Positions 1 to 9,406 of a stretch of DNA of 64,000 nucleotides are shown here, piece after piece (position 1 is the stretch's first letter; every line of letters starts with the position of its first letter). Location: contig JAJYBB010000003.1 in NCBI GenBank assembly GCA_021779195.1, positions 156,901-220,900 of the forward strand. The letters run 5' to 3'. The stretch is from Bacteroidota bacterium. GTDB taxonomy: Bacteria > Bacteroidota > Bacteroidia > Bacteroidales > Paludibacteraceae. The position numbers and the translations under genes are program-made. The notes beneath the pieces were generated by a model. That model ran no database searches and was not told where the DNA came from. It worked only from the letters and a program-made list of their open reading frames with translations.

Positions 1-433
1 CGATCAATTCTTTAACTTTTAAATAACCCTGTAAGGTACGTCGATAATAAGCCACAAAAAGCGGTACATTTGCCTCCCTGCATGCTTCAATCATATTCAC
101 ACATTCGGATATTGAAACTGCCATCGGTTTTTCGACATAAACAGCTTTCCCTGCCCGTGCAGCTCGAATCGTCAATTCAGCATGTGAAGCCGGAGGTGTG
201 GCAATATATACGGCATTGATTTCCGGATCAGCAAGTAACTCATCCACATTGGTAGTCCAATGTGCAATAGCATGCCTGCGAGCATAATCGGCAGCCTTAT
301 CGGCTTGACGCCGCATTACCATTTTGATGGTGGAATGTTGTATTTGCATCATTGCCGGTGCACTTTTCACTTCACACACATCGCCTGCACCAATGACTCC
401 CCAAATGACCTGATTTAATTTATTATTTTGCAT
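1..433 (-). CDS. Gfo/Idh/MocA family oxidoreductase, N-terminal part (cut by window start)
   Basis: I translated this directly; about 144 residues are visible from the ATG at 433 and the rest lies before base 1. It starts with a Rossmann fold (strand GVIGAGDVCEVKSAP at residues 12-26, the dinucleotide-binding loop). The family signature YVEKPMA follows near residues 99-105, where the Lys of EKP is the catalytic/cofactor-contacting residue. Members are NAD(P)-dependent sugar or inositol dehydrogenases; the substrate cannot be told from this part. The nearest plus-side gene is 434 bp away and on the same strand. Confidence 0.85.
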   Translation of the reverse strand, partial: MQNNKLNQVIWGVIGAGDVCEVKSAPAMMQIQHSTIKMVMRRQADKAADYARRHAIAHWTTNVDELLADPEINAVYIATPPASHAELTIRAARAGKAVYVEKPMAVSISECVNMIEACREANVPLFVAYYRRTLQGYLKVKELI

Positions 434-867
434 ATCAACATACTTAAAAACGTATGAAATTCATAACGTTTGCATTTATCAAGCTGATTTTAGATACACG
501 AAACTACCGAACGATTTCGGTTTATTATGATTTTTCCAAAATAAGAATTAAAGCACCAAAGATATAAATTAATTTTTATACTTTTACTGTACAGCCAAAC
601 ACAACAAAATGAATGTATTAAGTCGAACAATATCTAAACAATGAATTTCATGAAGTATAATTTGAGAAGAACGGAAACTTGCCTACCCCTGTAACGATTA
701 CTCTTCAATTCATTTGGCTATTGATCAATTCCATCTTGATGAGTGGGATTAATGAAAAAGATGTAAATTCAACTGCCATTAAATTTTTTAAGACAACGGC
801 ACATTTTGCAAAATGCAAGTTTCGTCCCGATCCTTAAATTAACATCATATCATTGATTATGTGGCAG
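434..867. other. Intergenic, 434 bp, no gene seen
   Basis: This AT-rich stretch lies between two minus-strand genes. It has many stop codons in all frames and I see no protein or RNA gene. It should hold the promoter of the oxidoreductase, but I see no clear TAnnTTTG element there. Confidence 0.5.
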
Positions 868-2217
868 TTATTTGCTAAGGAAAAAATCACATCGACGGTT
901 TGGACGATAGGGCGTATTTGCTTTTCTCGACAATGCCTTTCCCATTCCTACTGCAATAATTCTATCAGGAGCTATATCCCAAGTCTTTACTAATTTTTCC
1001 TTAACATTATCAGCTCTTAATCTGCTTAATTTATTGTTGTACGTTATATCGCCTGTATCATCACAATAACCGTTTATTCTAATCTTTAATTGAGGACTTT
1101 CTATCAATTTATTTGCAAGTTGGGAAAGAATACTAAGCGCGCTTTTATCTAACAAAAATTGATTGGAATCAAAATAGATAGATGCAAATTCAACGGAATC
1201 AAATTCAATTTTGGTGATTTGGTTGCGTGAAGGTTGAGTAAAAATAGTAGATTTTACACCATTATTCGAAGATGAATTTAAACTTTCAGGGCTATTCGTC
1301 TCGTTCATTGGTTGAATGGCTATTCCTTTCTGATTAATATTCATACTTCCTGGCATCTTGCGTATCAAAACTAAGTCGCTTTCAAGAGAATTAACTTTCT
1401 TTTCAAGACTGTCAACTTTCAATTTCAATCCTTCAAAATCTTTTCTTAACACTTTAGCATACGCTAATCCTTCATCCGGATCGAAATAGTCCATTGTCAT
1501 ATTTCGCAGATGGTGCTTTTGAACAGCTTTAAATTTATAGCGCAAATAAAGCGTGAGTGCAGTTATTCCATCGTTGGTAACTCCTTTATAATTCAAACGG
1601 GTAACTCCTTCAAGATCATCCTTATTAAAAAAACGATACATTGCTTTAAACCCTATTGCAAGCGGTTTTGAAAAGTTATATTCCAATGACAAAGTAGCAG
1701 GAAATGACCCTGCAAGTCCGTATTTATTGTTCGGAAAAGCTTGCGAAGCCGGAGATACGTCATATGTATAATACGCAAATCCCAACCCAAAAGATGCATT
1801 GATATAAAAATTTGAACGTGATTTTGGAAATATCCACCGAGTCAAATTGATGGTACCACAAATATTCGAGGTGTACAATTGAGTGTACATGCTGACTGGC
1901 GTAGTGGTAGTTGTACTTGCTTTGAGAGGAAAATAGAAATAATCGAGTGATAAACCAAAAATAGGGGTTAATGCCCTTTCGACCGTTGCTCCATAACTTA
2001 AAGATAAAAATGAGGTAGGTATAATTTCAGCTATACTTTGATTAATATCGCCATCAAATTTATTTAATCCCCCCTCAGCAGTAAATGACCATTTTGAAAA
2101 CTCATTACTTTGTGCATTAAGAATAACTGTAAACATAAGAAGCATGAGAACAAGAAATGGTATTTTAACAAATAAATATATCGCCTCGTTAACCGAACAG
2201 CGTGTTGCTTTTTTCAT
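868..2217 (-). CDS. OmpA-family outer-membrane protein (barrel + peptidoglycan-binding domain)
   Basis: 449 residues. A signal peptide covers about residues 1-36, ending ILNAQ. Residues 37-235 have alternating aromatic strands typical of an outer-membrane beta barrel. A short coiled coil follows (about 250-290, VDSLEKKVNSLES). The C-terminal 105 residues are an OmpA domain: YFDSNQFLL, then NGYCDDTGD and LSRLRADNV, matching the family pattern GYtDxtGs / LSxxRAxxV that binds diaminopimelate in peptidoglycan. It probably tethers the outer membrane to the wall; the barrel's role is unknown. It stands alone, with a likely promoter at 2322-2329 and a tandem repeat in front. Confidence 0.85.
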   Translation of the reverse strand: MKKATRCSVNEAIYLFVKIPFLVLMLLMFTVILNAQSNEFSKWSFTAEGGLNKFDGDINQSIAEIIPTSFLSLSYGATVERALTPIFGLSLDYFYFPLKASTTTTTPVSMYTQLYTSNICGTINLTRWIFPKSRSNFYINASFGLGFAYYTYDVSPASQAFPNNKYGLAGSFPATLSLEYNFSKPLAIGFKAMYRFFNKDDLEGVTRLNYKGVTNDGITALTLYLRYKFKAVQKHHLRNMTMDYFDPDEGLAYAKVLRKDFEGLKLKVDSLEKKVNSLESDLVLIRKMPGSMNINQKGIAIQPMNETNSPESLNSSSNNGVKSTIFTQPSRNQITKIEFDSVEFASIYFDSNQFLLDKSALSILSQLANKLIESPQLKIRINGYCDDTGDITYNNKLSRLRADNVKEKLVKTWDIAPDRIIAVGMGKALSRKANTPYRPNRRCDFFLSK

Positions 2218-2287
2218 TGAATTTGAATTGATCCAGATTAAATGTATGTTTCACTAATGAATATAGTCAAGGCTTTTGATTAATCAC

Positions 2288-2324
2288 TGTAATTTTTGCT
2301 ACAATAATGTAATTTTTGCTACAA
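2288..2324. repeat. Tandem 17-bp repeat in the promoter of the OmpA-family gene
   Basis: TGTAATTTTTGCTACAA occurs at 2288-2304 and again, identical, at 2308-2324, so the period is 20 bp, close to two helical turns. The second copy touches the minus-strand -7 element. It could be a paired operator for a regulator of the OmpA-like gene, but that is inference. Confidence 0.6.
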
Positions 2325-2329
2325 AGATA
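2322..2329 (-). promoter_or_regulatory. Bacteroidetes -7 element (TATCTTTG) for the OmpA-family gene
   Basis: The minus strand reads TATCTTTG, a full match to the phylum's TAnnTTTG element, about 105 bp before the start at 2217. No clear -33 TTG lies at the usual 19-20 bp spacing, so the call is moderate. Confidence 0.5.
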
Positions 2330-2612
2330 CAATTAAATCTTGGGTTTCATAATTCAATAGTTCTGTTTGAAAAAATTCATGCAAGTTGCCTGTAGAAAGT
2401 GATGCGATGTGAAAAACAAAATCAAAGGAAAATCGTTCGAAAACCATAATGATAGATCTCAAAAATTTTTAAAATTATTGAAATTACACATCAAACTTTT
2501 GTTATTCAAAACATAAGAGCAAAATATTATATTAGAACGTTTTAATAGTTTAATAATTAATAATTATATTCGATTTCAATATCAGATTACAACAAAAGAT
2601 TGATCGGGTTAC

Positions 2613-2643
2613 TTGCATTGCTGATACTTTTTATCTACTTTTG
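2613..2643 (+). promoter_or_regulatory. Promoter of psd-mazG
   Basis: TTG at 2613-2615, a 20-bp spacer, then TACTTTTG at 2636-2643 match the Bacteroidetes -33/-7 pattern. Transcription would begin near 2650, before either possible psd start. Confidence 0.65.
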
Positions 2644-2767
2644 TTTTCAGTATTTACTGAAGATCTGATCAAACTATATCGTTGGAAATCGCATACATCA
2701 ATACATGGGGATCAAGCTTTCAGTAATAATCAAATACCTATTATTAAGATTATCTAATATTTTATTA

Positions 2768-3439
2768 ATGAGATACATTAAAATTCACAAGGAAGGTCGA
2801 CTGATTTTAGGCTTTTTACTTTTAGTTTTACTCGCTTTGAATTTATATGTCTATGTTCATTTTCCGCTTCCGGCAGCAGCAGCCAATATTATCATTTCCA
2901 CATTGTTGCTTTTCTTTTTTGCATATTTCTTCCGCAATCCGCCCCGTAAAGTATATATCGACGATGCAAGTTTAGTGATAGCTCCAGCCGATGGAACAAT
3001 TGTAGTGGTGGAGCCGGTTGAAGAACCCGAGTATTTTGAAGATAAACGGATTCAGGTTTCAATTTTCATGTCAATTTTCAACGTTCATGCCAATTGGTAT
3101 CCTATAAAAGGAAAAGTTTTGAAATCGTCTCACCATAACGGTCGGCATTTAGCTGCATTTTTACCTAAATCAAGCACCGAAAACGAACGTTCGACAGTGA
3201 TCTTGCAATCAATTGGAGGCACCCAAATTCTGGTACGCCAGATTGCAGGTGCATTAGCCCGACGAATTGTAACATATGCTCATCCGGGAAAAGAATGTCA
3301 TCTAAACGAACATCTTGGATTTATAAAATTCGGTTCACGTGTAGATATTTATTTCCCGTTAGATACTGAAATTTTTGTACATGTGGGTGAGTCAACCGTT
3401 GGAAACGAAACGGTAGTTGCCCGTTTAAATGAAGATTAA
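2768..3439 (+). CDS. psd: Phosphatidylserine decarboxylase proenzyme
   Basis: Decarboxylates phosphatidylserine to phosphatidylethanolamine at the inner membrane. I chose the ATG at 2768 (223 residues, MRYIKIHKEGR) because it gives the usual length of the short bacterial form; an in-frame ATG at 2705 would add 21 residues. The N-terminus has a membrane stretch (LILGFLLLVLLALNLYVYV). Family motifs are PADGTIV, FMSIFNVHANWYP and, near the end, KFGSRVDIYFP. The Ser of FGS (about residue 190) is where the chain self-cleaves to make the pyruvoyl cofactor. The stop codon abuts the ATG of the next gene (TAAATG), so the two are one operon. The partner pssA, often next to psd in this phylum, is not here. 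Confidence 0.93.
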   Translation: MRYIKIHKEGRLILGFLLLVLLALNLYVYVHFPLPAAAANIIISTLLLFFFAYFFRNPPRKVYIDDASLVIAPADGTIVVVEPVEEPEYFEDKRIQVSIFMSIFNVHANWYPIKGKVLKSSHHNGRHLAAFLPKSSTENERSTVILQSIGGTQILVRQIAGALARRIVTYAHPGKECHLNEHLGFIKFGSRVDIYFPLDTEIFVHVGESTVGNETVVARLNED

Positions 3440-3772
3440 ATGACCATCGAAGAGGCGCAGCTACAGGTAGACAGTTGGATTAAAACTTATGGCATACGGT
3501 ATTTCAACGAACTTACCAATTTAGGTATACTGGTTGAAGAAGTTGGCGAGCTGGCGCGAGTGATGGTTCGTACTTATGGAGAACAGTCGTTTAAACCTTC
3601 AGATAAAAAAGCTGAACTTGCCGACGAAATGGCAGATGTGCTTTGGGTTCTTCTTTGTTTAGCCAACCAGACCGGAATTGATTTGACTATTGCCTTTGAA
3701 ACCAATCTATTGAAAAAAACCGAACGCGATAAAGACCGTCATAAAAACAACGAAAAATTGATCGGAAATTAA
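3440..3772 (+). CDS. MazG-like nucleotide pyrophosphohydrolase
   Basis: 110 residues, a single all-alpha NTP-PPase domain. The metal-binding pattern EExxE...ExxD is complete: EEVGE near residues 32-36 and EMADV near 64-68. Such proteins hydrolyse nucleoside triphosphates to monophosphate and pyrophosphate, often as house-cleaning enzymes; this one's substrate is not known. It is as long as the single-domain forms, not the two-domain MazG of E. coli. It starts directly after the psd stop codon, so it is co-transcribed and probably translationally coupled. Confidence 0.85.
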   Translation: MTIEEAQLQVDSWIKTYGIRYFNELTNLGILVEEVGELARVMVRTYGEQSFKPSDKKAELADEMADVLWVLLCLANQTGIDLTIAFETNLLKKTERDKDRHKNNEKLIGN

Positions 3773-3846
3773 GCGATGCTTATTAAATAAATCTATTCCT
3801 GAAGCGTTTCATATTCAATACTTTATTCTTATTAATATTTAGTTAT

Positions 3847-4725
3847 ATGAGCAAATTTGACGACCTTTTCAATCAATATCATTGCAATTTAAACGATGAA
3901 GAAATCAGACAGAACACAGAAAAACTACTGACAACCCATGTTGATGAAAATAACAACTCTACTGTATACAAGCAATGTTTAAGCCTGATTGATTTAACAT
4001 CGCTAAATAGCACTGACACACAGGTTGAAATCAAAAAAATGGTCGAGAAAGTAAATAATTTCAAAACCGTATTTCCGCATCTAAACAATGTGGCAGCTAT
4101 ATGCATCTTCCCTTCATTAGTGCCAGTTGTGAAAAACAATCTGACCGAACAAGTGGAAATTGCCGCTGTATCAGCAGGATTTCCATCCGCACAAACATTT
4201 GTCGAAATAAAAATTGCCGAGACAGCCATGGCAGTACTCGAAGGCGCCACCGAAATTGATGTGGTAATTTCAATTGGAAAATTTCTTGAAGGTAACTATG
4301 AAGAAGTCTATGAAGAACTAACAGAAATAAAAGATTCATGCCGAAATGCCAACCTGAAAGTAATTCTCGAAACAGGTGCATTGGGCTCGGCTTCAAATAT
4401 TAAAAAAGCATCGATCTTAGCCATGGCAGCTGGTGCCAATTTTATTAAAACTTCTACTGGAAAAATACCTTTAGCAGCAACACCTGAGGCAGTGTATGTA
4501 ATGTGTGAAGCAATTAAGGAATGGAAAGCCAAAACCGGTGCTATTGTCGGATTGAAACCAGCTGGCGGAATTACTAAAACCCATGAAGCACTGGAGTATT
4601 ACACAATTGTAAAAGAAATTCTGGGTAATGACTGGCTCACCAATACACTATTTCGTTTCGGCGCCAGCCGATTGGCTAACAATCTCTTAACTTCAATCGA
4701 GCAGAAAGAAATCAAATACTTTTAG
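3847..4725 (+). CDS. deoC: Deoxyribose-phosphate aldolase
   Basis: 292 residues. Splits 2-deoxyribose 5-phosphate to glyceraldehyde 3-phosphate and acetaldehyde in deoxynucleoside breakdown. It has the class I aldolase signature NFIKTSTGK, with the Schiff-base Lys at residue 201, and the second Lys motif GLKPAGGI near 237-244. It is longer than minimal bacterial DeoC (about 220) by an N-terminal helical part, like E. coli-type enzymes. It lies 74 bp after the mazG-like gene on the same strand, so it may share the psd promoter. ppnP, another nucleoside salvage gene, lies far away at 52978. Confidence 0.93.
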   Translation: MSKFDDLFNQYHCNLNDEEIRQNTEKLLTTHVDENNNSTVYKQCLSLIDLTSLNSTDTQVEIKKMVEKVNNFKTVFPHLNNVAAICIFPSLVPVVKNNLTEQVEIAAVSAGFPSAQTFVEIKIAETAMAVLEGATEIDVVISIGKFLEGNYEEVYEELTEIKDSCRNANLKVILETGALGSASNIKKASILAMAAGANFIKTSTGKIPLAATPEAVYVMCEAIKEWKAKTGAIVGLKPAGGITKTHEALEYYTIVKEILGNDWLTNTLFRFGASRLANNLLTSIEQKEIKYF

Positions 4726-4761
4726 CTTCAATTTTTAAAAAGGCAAGTGTGGAAAGTTTTA

Positions 4762-5736
4762 TTAAAAATCACGCGATGCAGCGTATTCAGCACAAGCAAT
4801 CAGTCCGGTTTTGACTTCGCTTTCTGGAAAGGAATTTAATTCGATAATGGCTTTATTTTTAAAGTATTGCATCTTTTTCAGCGCATAATTTACACCTCCA
4901 TTTTGATGAGCAAACTGCGTAATAGCATGAATATTTTCAGGGCTAAAATTTTTACTACCAATCCAGTCCAATACAGATTGTTTTTCATCTACTGGAGCAT
5001 TTAACAAACTATATATCAAAGGCAACGTAACTTTTCCATCACGGATATCATTTCCAGTTGGTTTGCCAATATGTGCATCTTCAGTATAATCAAAAATATC
5101 ATCTTTAATTTGAAAACAAATTCCTAAGTTTTCACCAAAATTACGCAAATGTTCTAAGCTTTCAACATCGGTTCCAACAGAAAGTCCTCCAACTTCGGCA
5201 CAAGTAGCAAACAGTAGGGCCGTTTTTTTTCGAATCATTGTGTAATAATCCTCCTCGGAGGTATTCGAAAGTTGAGAATTCATCAACTGAAGCAATTCTC
5301 CATCGGCAAGTTGCATCCCAATATTGGCCATGGCTTTCAGAATAGGCAAATTATCGGTTAAGGCAGCCCATCCCAGAGCTTTCGACAAAATGTAGTCACC
5401 CGAAAGTATGGCAATTTTATTTGTAAAACGTGCATTAACTGAAGGCTTTCCCCTCCTTTCGTTTGTGTCATCAACAACATCGTCGTGGATTAAACTTGCC
5501 GTGTGCAATAATTCGAGCGATAGAGCCCCATCAAGTGAAGTTTGATTCACTTCGCCGCACAATTTAGCGGAAAGAATTACCAGCATCGGACGAAGTTGTT
5601 TGCCCGTTTTTTGCATAACATACTCATTTACACTCAAAAGCAATGAATTATCGGTATGCAAAGCAAGTGCAAAAGTTTTTTGAAACAATTGCATTTCGTC
5701 CTCTATAGGTTTTTTAATCGATTCAATATAGTTCAT
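4762..5736 (-). CDS. Polyprenyl (octaprenyl-type) diphosphate synthase
   Basis: About 324 residues from ATG 5736 (MNYIESIKKPIEDE). An upstream in-frame start at 5793 would add 19 residues unlike the family. Trans-prenyltransferases chain isopentenyl diphosphate to an allylic primer. Both Asp-rich motifs are present: first LIHDDVVDDTNERRGKPS (DDxxD) and second QIKDDIFDYTED. Family likeness suggests the long-chain enzyme for the menaquinone side chain (IspB-like), but chain length cannot be fixed by eye. A second synthase of this superfamily is at 21880-22857. It is convergent with deoC, 36 bp apart. Confidence 0.9.
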   Translation of the reverse strand: MNYIESIKKPIEDEMQLFQKTFALALHTDNSLLLSVNEYVMQKTGKQLRPMLVILSAKLCGEVNQTSLDGALSLELLHTASLIHDDVVDDTNERRGKPSVNARFTNKIAILSGDYILSKALGWAALTDNLPILKAMANIGMQLADGELLQLMNSQLSNTSEEDYYTMIRKKTALLFATCAEVGGLSVGTDVESLEHLRNFGENLGICFQIKDDIFDYTEDAHIGKPTGNDIRDGKVTLPLIYSLLNAPVDEKQSVLDWIGSKNFSPENIHAITQFAHQNGGVNYALKKMQYFKNKAIIELNSFPESEVKTGLIACAEYAASRDF

Positions 5737-6063
5737 GTAGAACTTCGTTTTGGGTGTGATTTGCAAAAATAAACAATTTTGCGATTGATACACATAAAGT
5801 TGTTCATTTCTGTATAAATTTTAATTACTTTTACAGGCATTTTAAAACTATCGAAGGAGTTTTCACTACCAAAAATTTCGTTTACTTAAAAAAACTGGAT
5901 ACGAAACTGATAGTACTGATTTTTTAAATGTTAATCATAAAACAAAATTCGAGGACAAAATGTTTTGTCTAAATTACCTGAGTTTAAAAATTATGGTCAG
6001 ATATTCTATTGTTTATTAGATTATTATACAATCAAAATCTCATTATAAAATAATTCATTTCTC

Positions 6064-8913
6064 ATGAAAAAGTTATTTCTGATCGATGCCTATGCTATCA
6101 TTTATCGTTCATACTACGCATTTATCCGCAATCCTCGGGTCAATTCAAAAGGGTTGAATACTTCAGCCATATTCGGGTTTGTAAATACGCTTGAGGATGT
6201 GCTTAAACGTGAAAATCCATCGCACCTTGCCGTTGCATTTGATCCTTCGGGTAAAACATTTCGACACGAAGCATCCGAAGCATATAAAGCGCAACGTGAA
6301 TCGACTCCTGAAGACATCCGGATAGCAGTGCCAATTATCAAGAATTTGATAAAAGCTTACCGCATTCCTGCATTCGAAGTTTCAGGTTTTGAAGCTGACG
6401 ACGTGATAGGTACGATGGCAAAAATTGCTGAAAAACAAGGATTCACGGTATTTATGCTTACGCCCGATAAAGATTATGGTCAATTGGTTTCCGATCATAT
6501 TTTCATGTATCGACCGCGGCACTCGGGTGGATTCGAAATCATGGGACCCGAAGAAGTGAAAGCCAAGTACAGTCTGAAAAGTCATGAACAAGTCATTGAT
6601 TTGTTAGGATTAATGGGTGATGCATCCGACAATATCCCGGGTTGCCCGGGCGTAGGCGAAAAAACAGCTGTCAAATTACTACAAGAATTTGACAACATCG
6701 ACAACTTGCTGGCAAACACCAACAAAATTAAAGGTGCACTAAAAATTAAAGTTGAAGAGAATAAGGAACAAATTCTTTTCTCAAGATTCTTAGCCACTAT
6801 TCGCACCGATGTACCTCTTCATTTTGATGAAAAAGAATTATTGGTTGAACCCCGAAACGAACCGGCTCTTCGCAATTTATTTGACGAGTTGGAATTCAGG
6901 ACGCTTTCATCCAAAATGACGAAACCTTTTAGTTCTATCCCTCCTGACGAAGAATTACCTTCCATCACGAAAATCAAACCGAAAGCAGGCAATCAAATGA
7001 GCCTATTCGACGAAATTGAAAACCTATCTGAAAATGAAACACCTATTGTCTATACTTTGCAAAAAGCGAAAGAAATTCAGCCAGCTGTAACAACCGGTGG
7101 AATGCGTTCAATGCATGAAGTTCAACATCATTATATATTGATTGACAATAAAATAAAAAGGGCAGATCTTATTTCTAAACTCTTTTCTCAAAAATCAATC
7201 TGTTTCGATACTGAAACTACTGGATTAAACCTGTTTACGTCTGAGCTCGTGGGCATGTCATTCTGTTTTAAAGCCGGTGAGGCTTATTTTGTAACGTTAC
7301 CGATAGATAAAGCAGAAACAAAATCAGTACTTCAAGAATTTAAAGTAATATTTGCGAACGAACAAATTGAAAAAATCGGACAAAATATTAAATTCGACAT
7401 GTTAATGTTAGCACAATATGGGATTGAACTGAAAGGAAAATTGTTCGATACCATGATTGCTCATTACTTGCTTCAGCCTGAATTGAGACACGGAATGGAT
7501 TATCTGGCTGAAATTTACCTTACATACCGTACCATTCATTACGAAGATTTAATAGCTTCAAAAGGTAAAAATCAAGGGGACATTCGTTCGGTAGATCTGA
7601 ATGCTTTAAGCAATTATGCTGCCGAAGATGCCGACATCACGTACCAACTAAAACAAATTTTAGAACCTCAACTTAAATCCAACAAATTAGAATCTTTGTT
7701 TTATGATATCGAGATGCCGCTAATGCGTGTTTTAGCTCATATGGAACAAAATGGAGTTCGCATCGACAGCGATGCACTGGTGCAAAGTTCCGTAATTTTA
7801 ACTGACGAAATGGTTCACCTCGAAAAAGAAATACATCGTATTGTTGGATTCGAATTTAATGTGAGTTCACCCATGCAAGTGGGCGAAATACTTTTTGATC
7901 GACTAAAATTAGATGACAAGGCTAAAAAAACCAAAACCGGTCAATATTCCACCTCGGAAGATATTTTGGAAAAATTACGTTTAAAACACCCAATCGTGGG
8001 AAAAATTCTCGATTATCGCGGACTGAAGAAATTGCTAAGTACGTATATCGATGCATTGCCTCAACTAATCAATCCAGTTACAGGCAAAGTGCATACTTCA
8101 TACAATCAGACAGTTGCCGTAACCGGTCGATTAAGTTCCACCAATCCGAATTTGCAAAATATTCCCATTCGGGATGCTCAGGGCAAGGAAATCCGAAAAG
8201 CATTCATCCCTGAGGAAGGATGTCTTTTTATGAGTGTAGATTACTCTCAAATTGAGCTTCGAATTATGGCTCACCTCAGTGGAGACAAGAATATGTTGGA
8301 TGCTTTTAACCAGGGATTAGATATTCATACAGCCACGGCAGCAAAAATATTTAATATTTCGCTCGAAGAAGTAACTTCAGATATGCGACGCAAAGCCAAA
8401 ACTGCTAATTTCGGAATAATATACGGTATTTCGGCTTATGGCTTGTCGGACAGGCTGGGAATATCAAAAACAGAAGCTAAAACGTTTATTGATGGTTATT
8501 TCGAAACCTATCCAGATGTTAAAAATTACATGAATCACGCTATTCAGGTGGCAAAATCAAACGGTTACGTAGAAACATTACTAGGACGAAAACGGTCTTT
8601 ACCCGACATAAACTCTCAAAACAGTATTGTCAGGGGATTTGCTGAAAGAAATGCCATCAATGCACCAATTCAGGGAACTGCAGCCGACATTATTAAAATT
8701 GCCATGATTCACATTCAAAATAAATTTGACGAATCGCAGCTAAAAACAAAAATGACCATGCAGGTGCATGATGAATTAAATTTCAGTGTACCGACCCACG
8801 AACTTGAAACCGTGAAAAAATTGGTAATTTACGAAATGGAACATGCCATTCAACTTCGTGTACCTCTCATTGCCGATTGCGGAGTTGGCGCCAACTGGTT
8901 AGAAGCTCATTAA
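6064..8913 (+). CDS. polA: DNA polymerase I
   Basis: 949 residues, full length, three domains. The N-terminal 5'-3' nuclease (about 1-290) has DAYAIIYRSYYAF, GFEADDVIG and TPDKDYGQL. The 3'-5' proofreading domain (about 345-530) keeps CFDTETTGLN with its Asp/Glu pair and the later AAEDADITYQL, so unlike in some bacteria it looks active. The polymerase domain (about 560-949) has motif A DYSQIELRIMAHLS, motif B with RRKAKTANFGIIYG, and motif C QVHDELNF. It acts in Okazaki fragment maturation and repair. It is a single-gene unit after a 327-bp gap, with the divergent prenyl synthase on the other side. Confidence 0.97.
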   Translation: MKKLFLIDAYAIIYRSYYAFIRNPRVNSKGLNTSAIFGFVNTLEDVLKRENPSHLAVAFDPSGKTFRHEASEAYKAQRESTPEDIRIAVPIIKNLIKAYRIPAFEVSGFEADDVIGTMAKIAEKQGFTVFMLTPDKDYGQLVSDHIFMYRPRHSGGFEIMGPEEVKAKYSLKSHEQVIDLLGLMGDASDNIPGCPGVGEKTAVKLLQEFDNIDNLLANTNKIKGALKIKVEENKEQILFSRFLATIRTDVPLHFDEKELLVEPRNEPALRNLFDELEFRTLSSKMTKPFSSIPPDEELPSITKIKPKAGNQMSLFDEIENLSENETPIVYTLQKAKEIQPAVTTGGMRSMHEVQHHYILIDNKIKRADLISKLFSQKSICFDTETTGLNLFTSELVGMSFCFKAGEAYFVTLPIDKAETKSVLQEFKVIFANEQIEKIGQNIKFDMLMLAQYGIELKGKLFDTMIAHYLLQPELRHGMDYLAEIYLTYRTIHYEDLIASKGKNQGDIRSVDLNALSNYAAEDADITYQLKQILEPQLKSNKLESLFYDIEMPLMRVLAHMEQNGVRIDSDALVQSSVILTDEMVHLEKEIHRIVGFEFNVSSPMQVGEILFDRLKLDDKAKKTKTGQYSTSEDILEKLRLKHPIVGKILDYRGLKKLLSTYIDALPQLINPVTGKVHTSYNQTVAVTGRLSSTNPNLQNIPIRDAQGKEIRKAFIPEEGCLFMSVDYSQIELRIMAHLSGDKNMLDAFNQGLDIHTATAAKIFNISLEEVTSDMRRKAKTANFGIIYGISAYGLSDRLGISKTEAKTFIDGYFETYPDVKNYMNHAIQVAKSNGYVETLLGRKRSLPDINSQNSIVRGFAERNAINAPIQGTAADIIKIAMIHIQNKFDESQLKTKMTMQVHDELNFSVPTHELETVKKLVIYEMEHAIQLRVPLIADCGVGANWLEAH

Positions 8914-9406
8914 CTTTTATCGGGGTTTTTGGTCTGAAATATTGACTTAGTAAACACAGAATCACGAAGAGAAAATGAAAAAAACCTTATATTTTCGGAA
9001 CGATTTTATTGTTTTATAAATTTAGGTTCAATCCGATTTCCCGATCAATAATAAGAATTGGAGTACTCCTCAAGTTGAGGTAAGTTGCGCCCTGAGTTCT
9101 TTGTTGTTTGCCTTATTGATAAGGTAAACCAAAATAAAACATCAACTAAGGAGCGAGTATTTTTCGAAAAGTGCAATGGGAATCCTATAGTAAATTTACG
9201 GGATTTGCAATTTTCTAAGCCTTGTTTAATTTTTACCTATTTTGACAAATAAATATCATTCAAGGGATTTATATTCGAACATTGGATCTTGCCAATTTCT
9301 GAAATATTTTAGTAAGTAGGGTTAAACAAATGGATTTGTGATAATCAATGGCAGGAAGGCACTATCAAATATGAAAGAAATATTTTTTCAAACTCTGATT
9401 CTTTTG
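8914..9406. other. Intergenic, 493 bp, no gene seen
   Basis: This lies between the 3' ends of polA and the methyltransferase gene (convergent). There are small inverted repeats (CCTCAAGTTGAGG near 9068, CCTTATTGATAAGG near 9111) but no strong terminator with a T tract. The short plus reading frame running into 9529 is antisense to the methyltransferase and looks spurious. Confidence 0.5.

Larger units (their letters stand above)
2218..2767. other. Intergenic, 550 bp, two promoters back to back
   Basis: This gap separates the divergent OmpA-like gene and psd. It holds the tandem repeat and minus promoter near 2290-2330 and the plus promoter at 2613-2643. I see no other gene. Confidence 0.6.

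Noticed and set aside
4097..4396. Minus-strand open frames across deoC
   Set aside because: They are antisense to a clear deoC with all catalytic motifs and have no protein-like composition.
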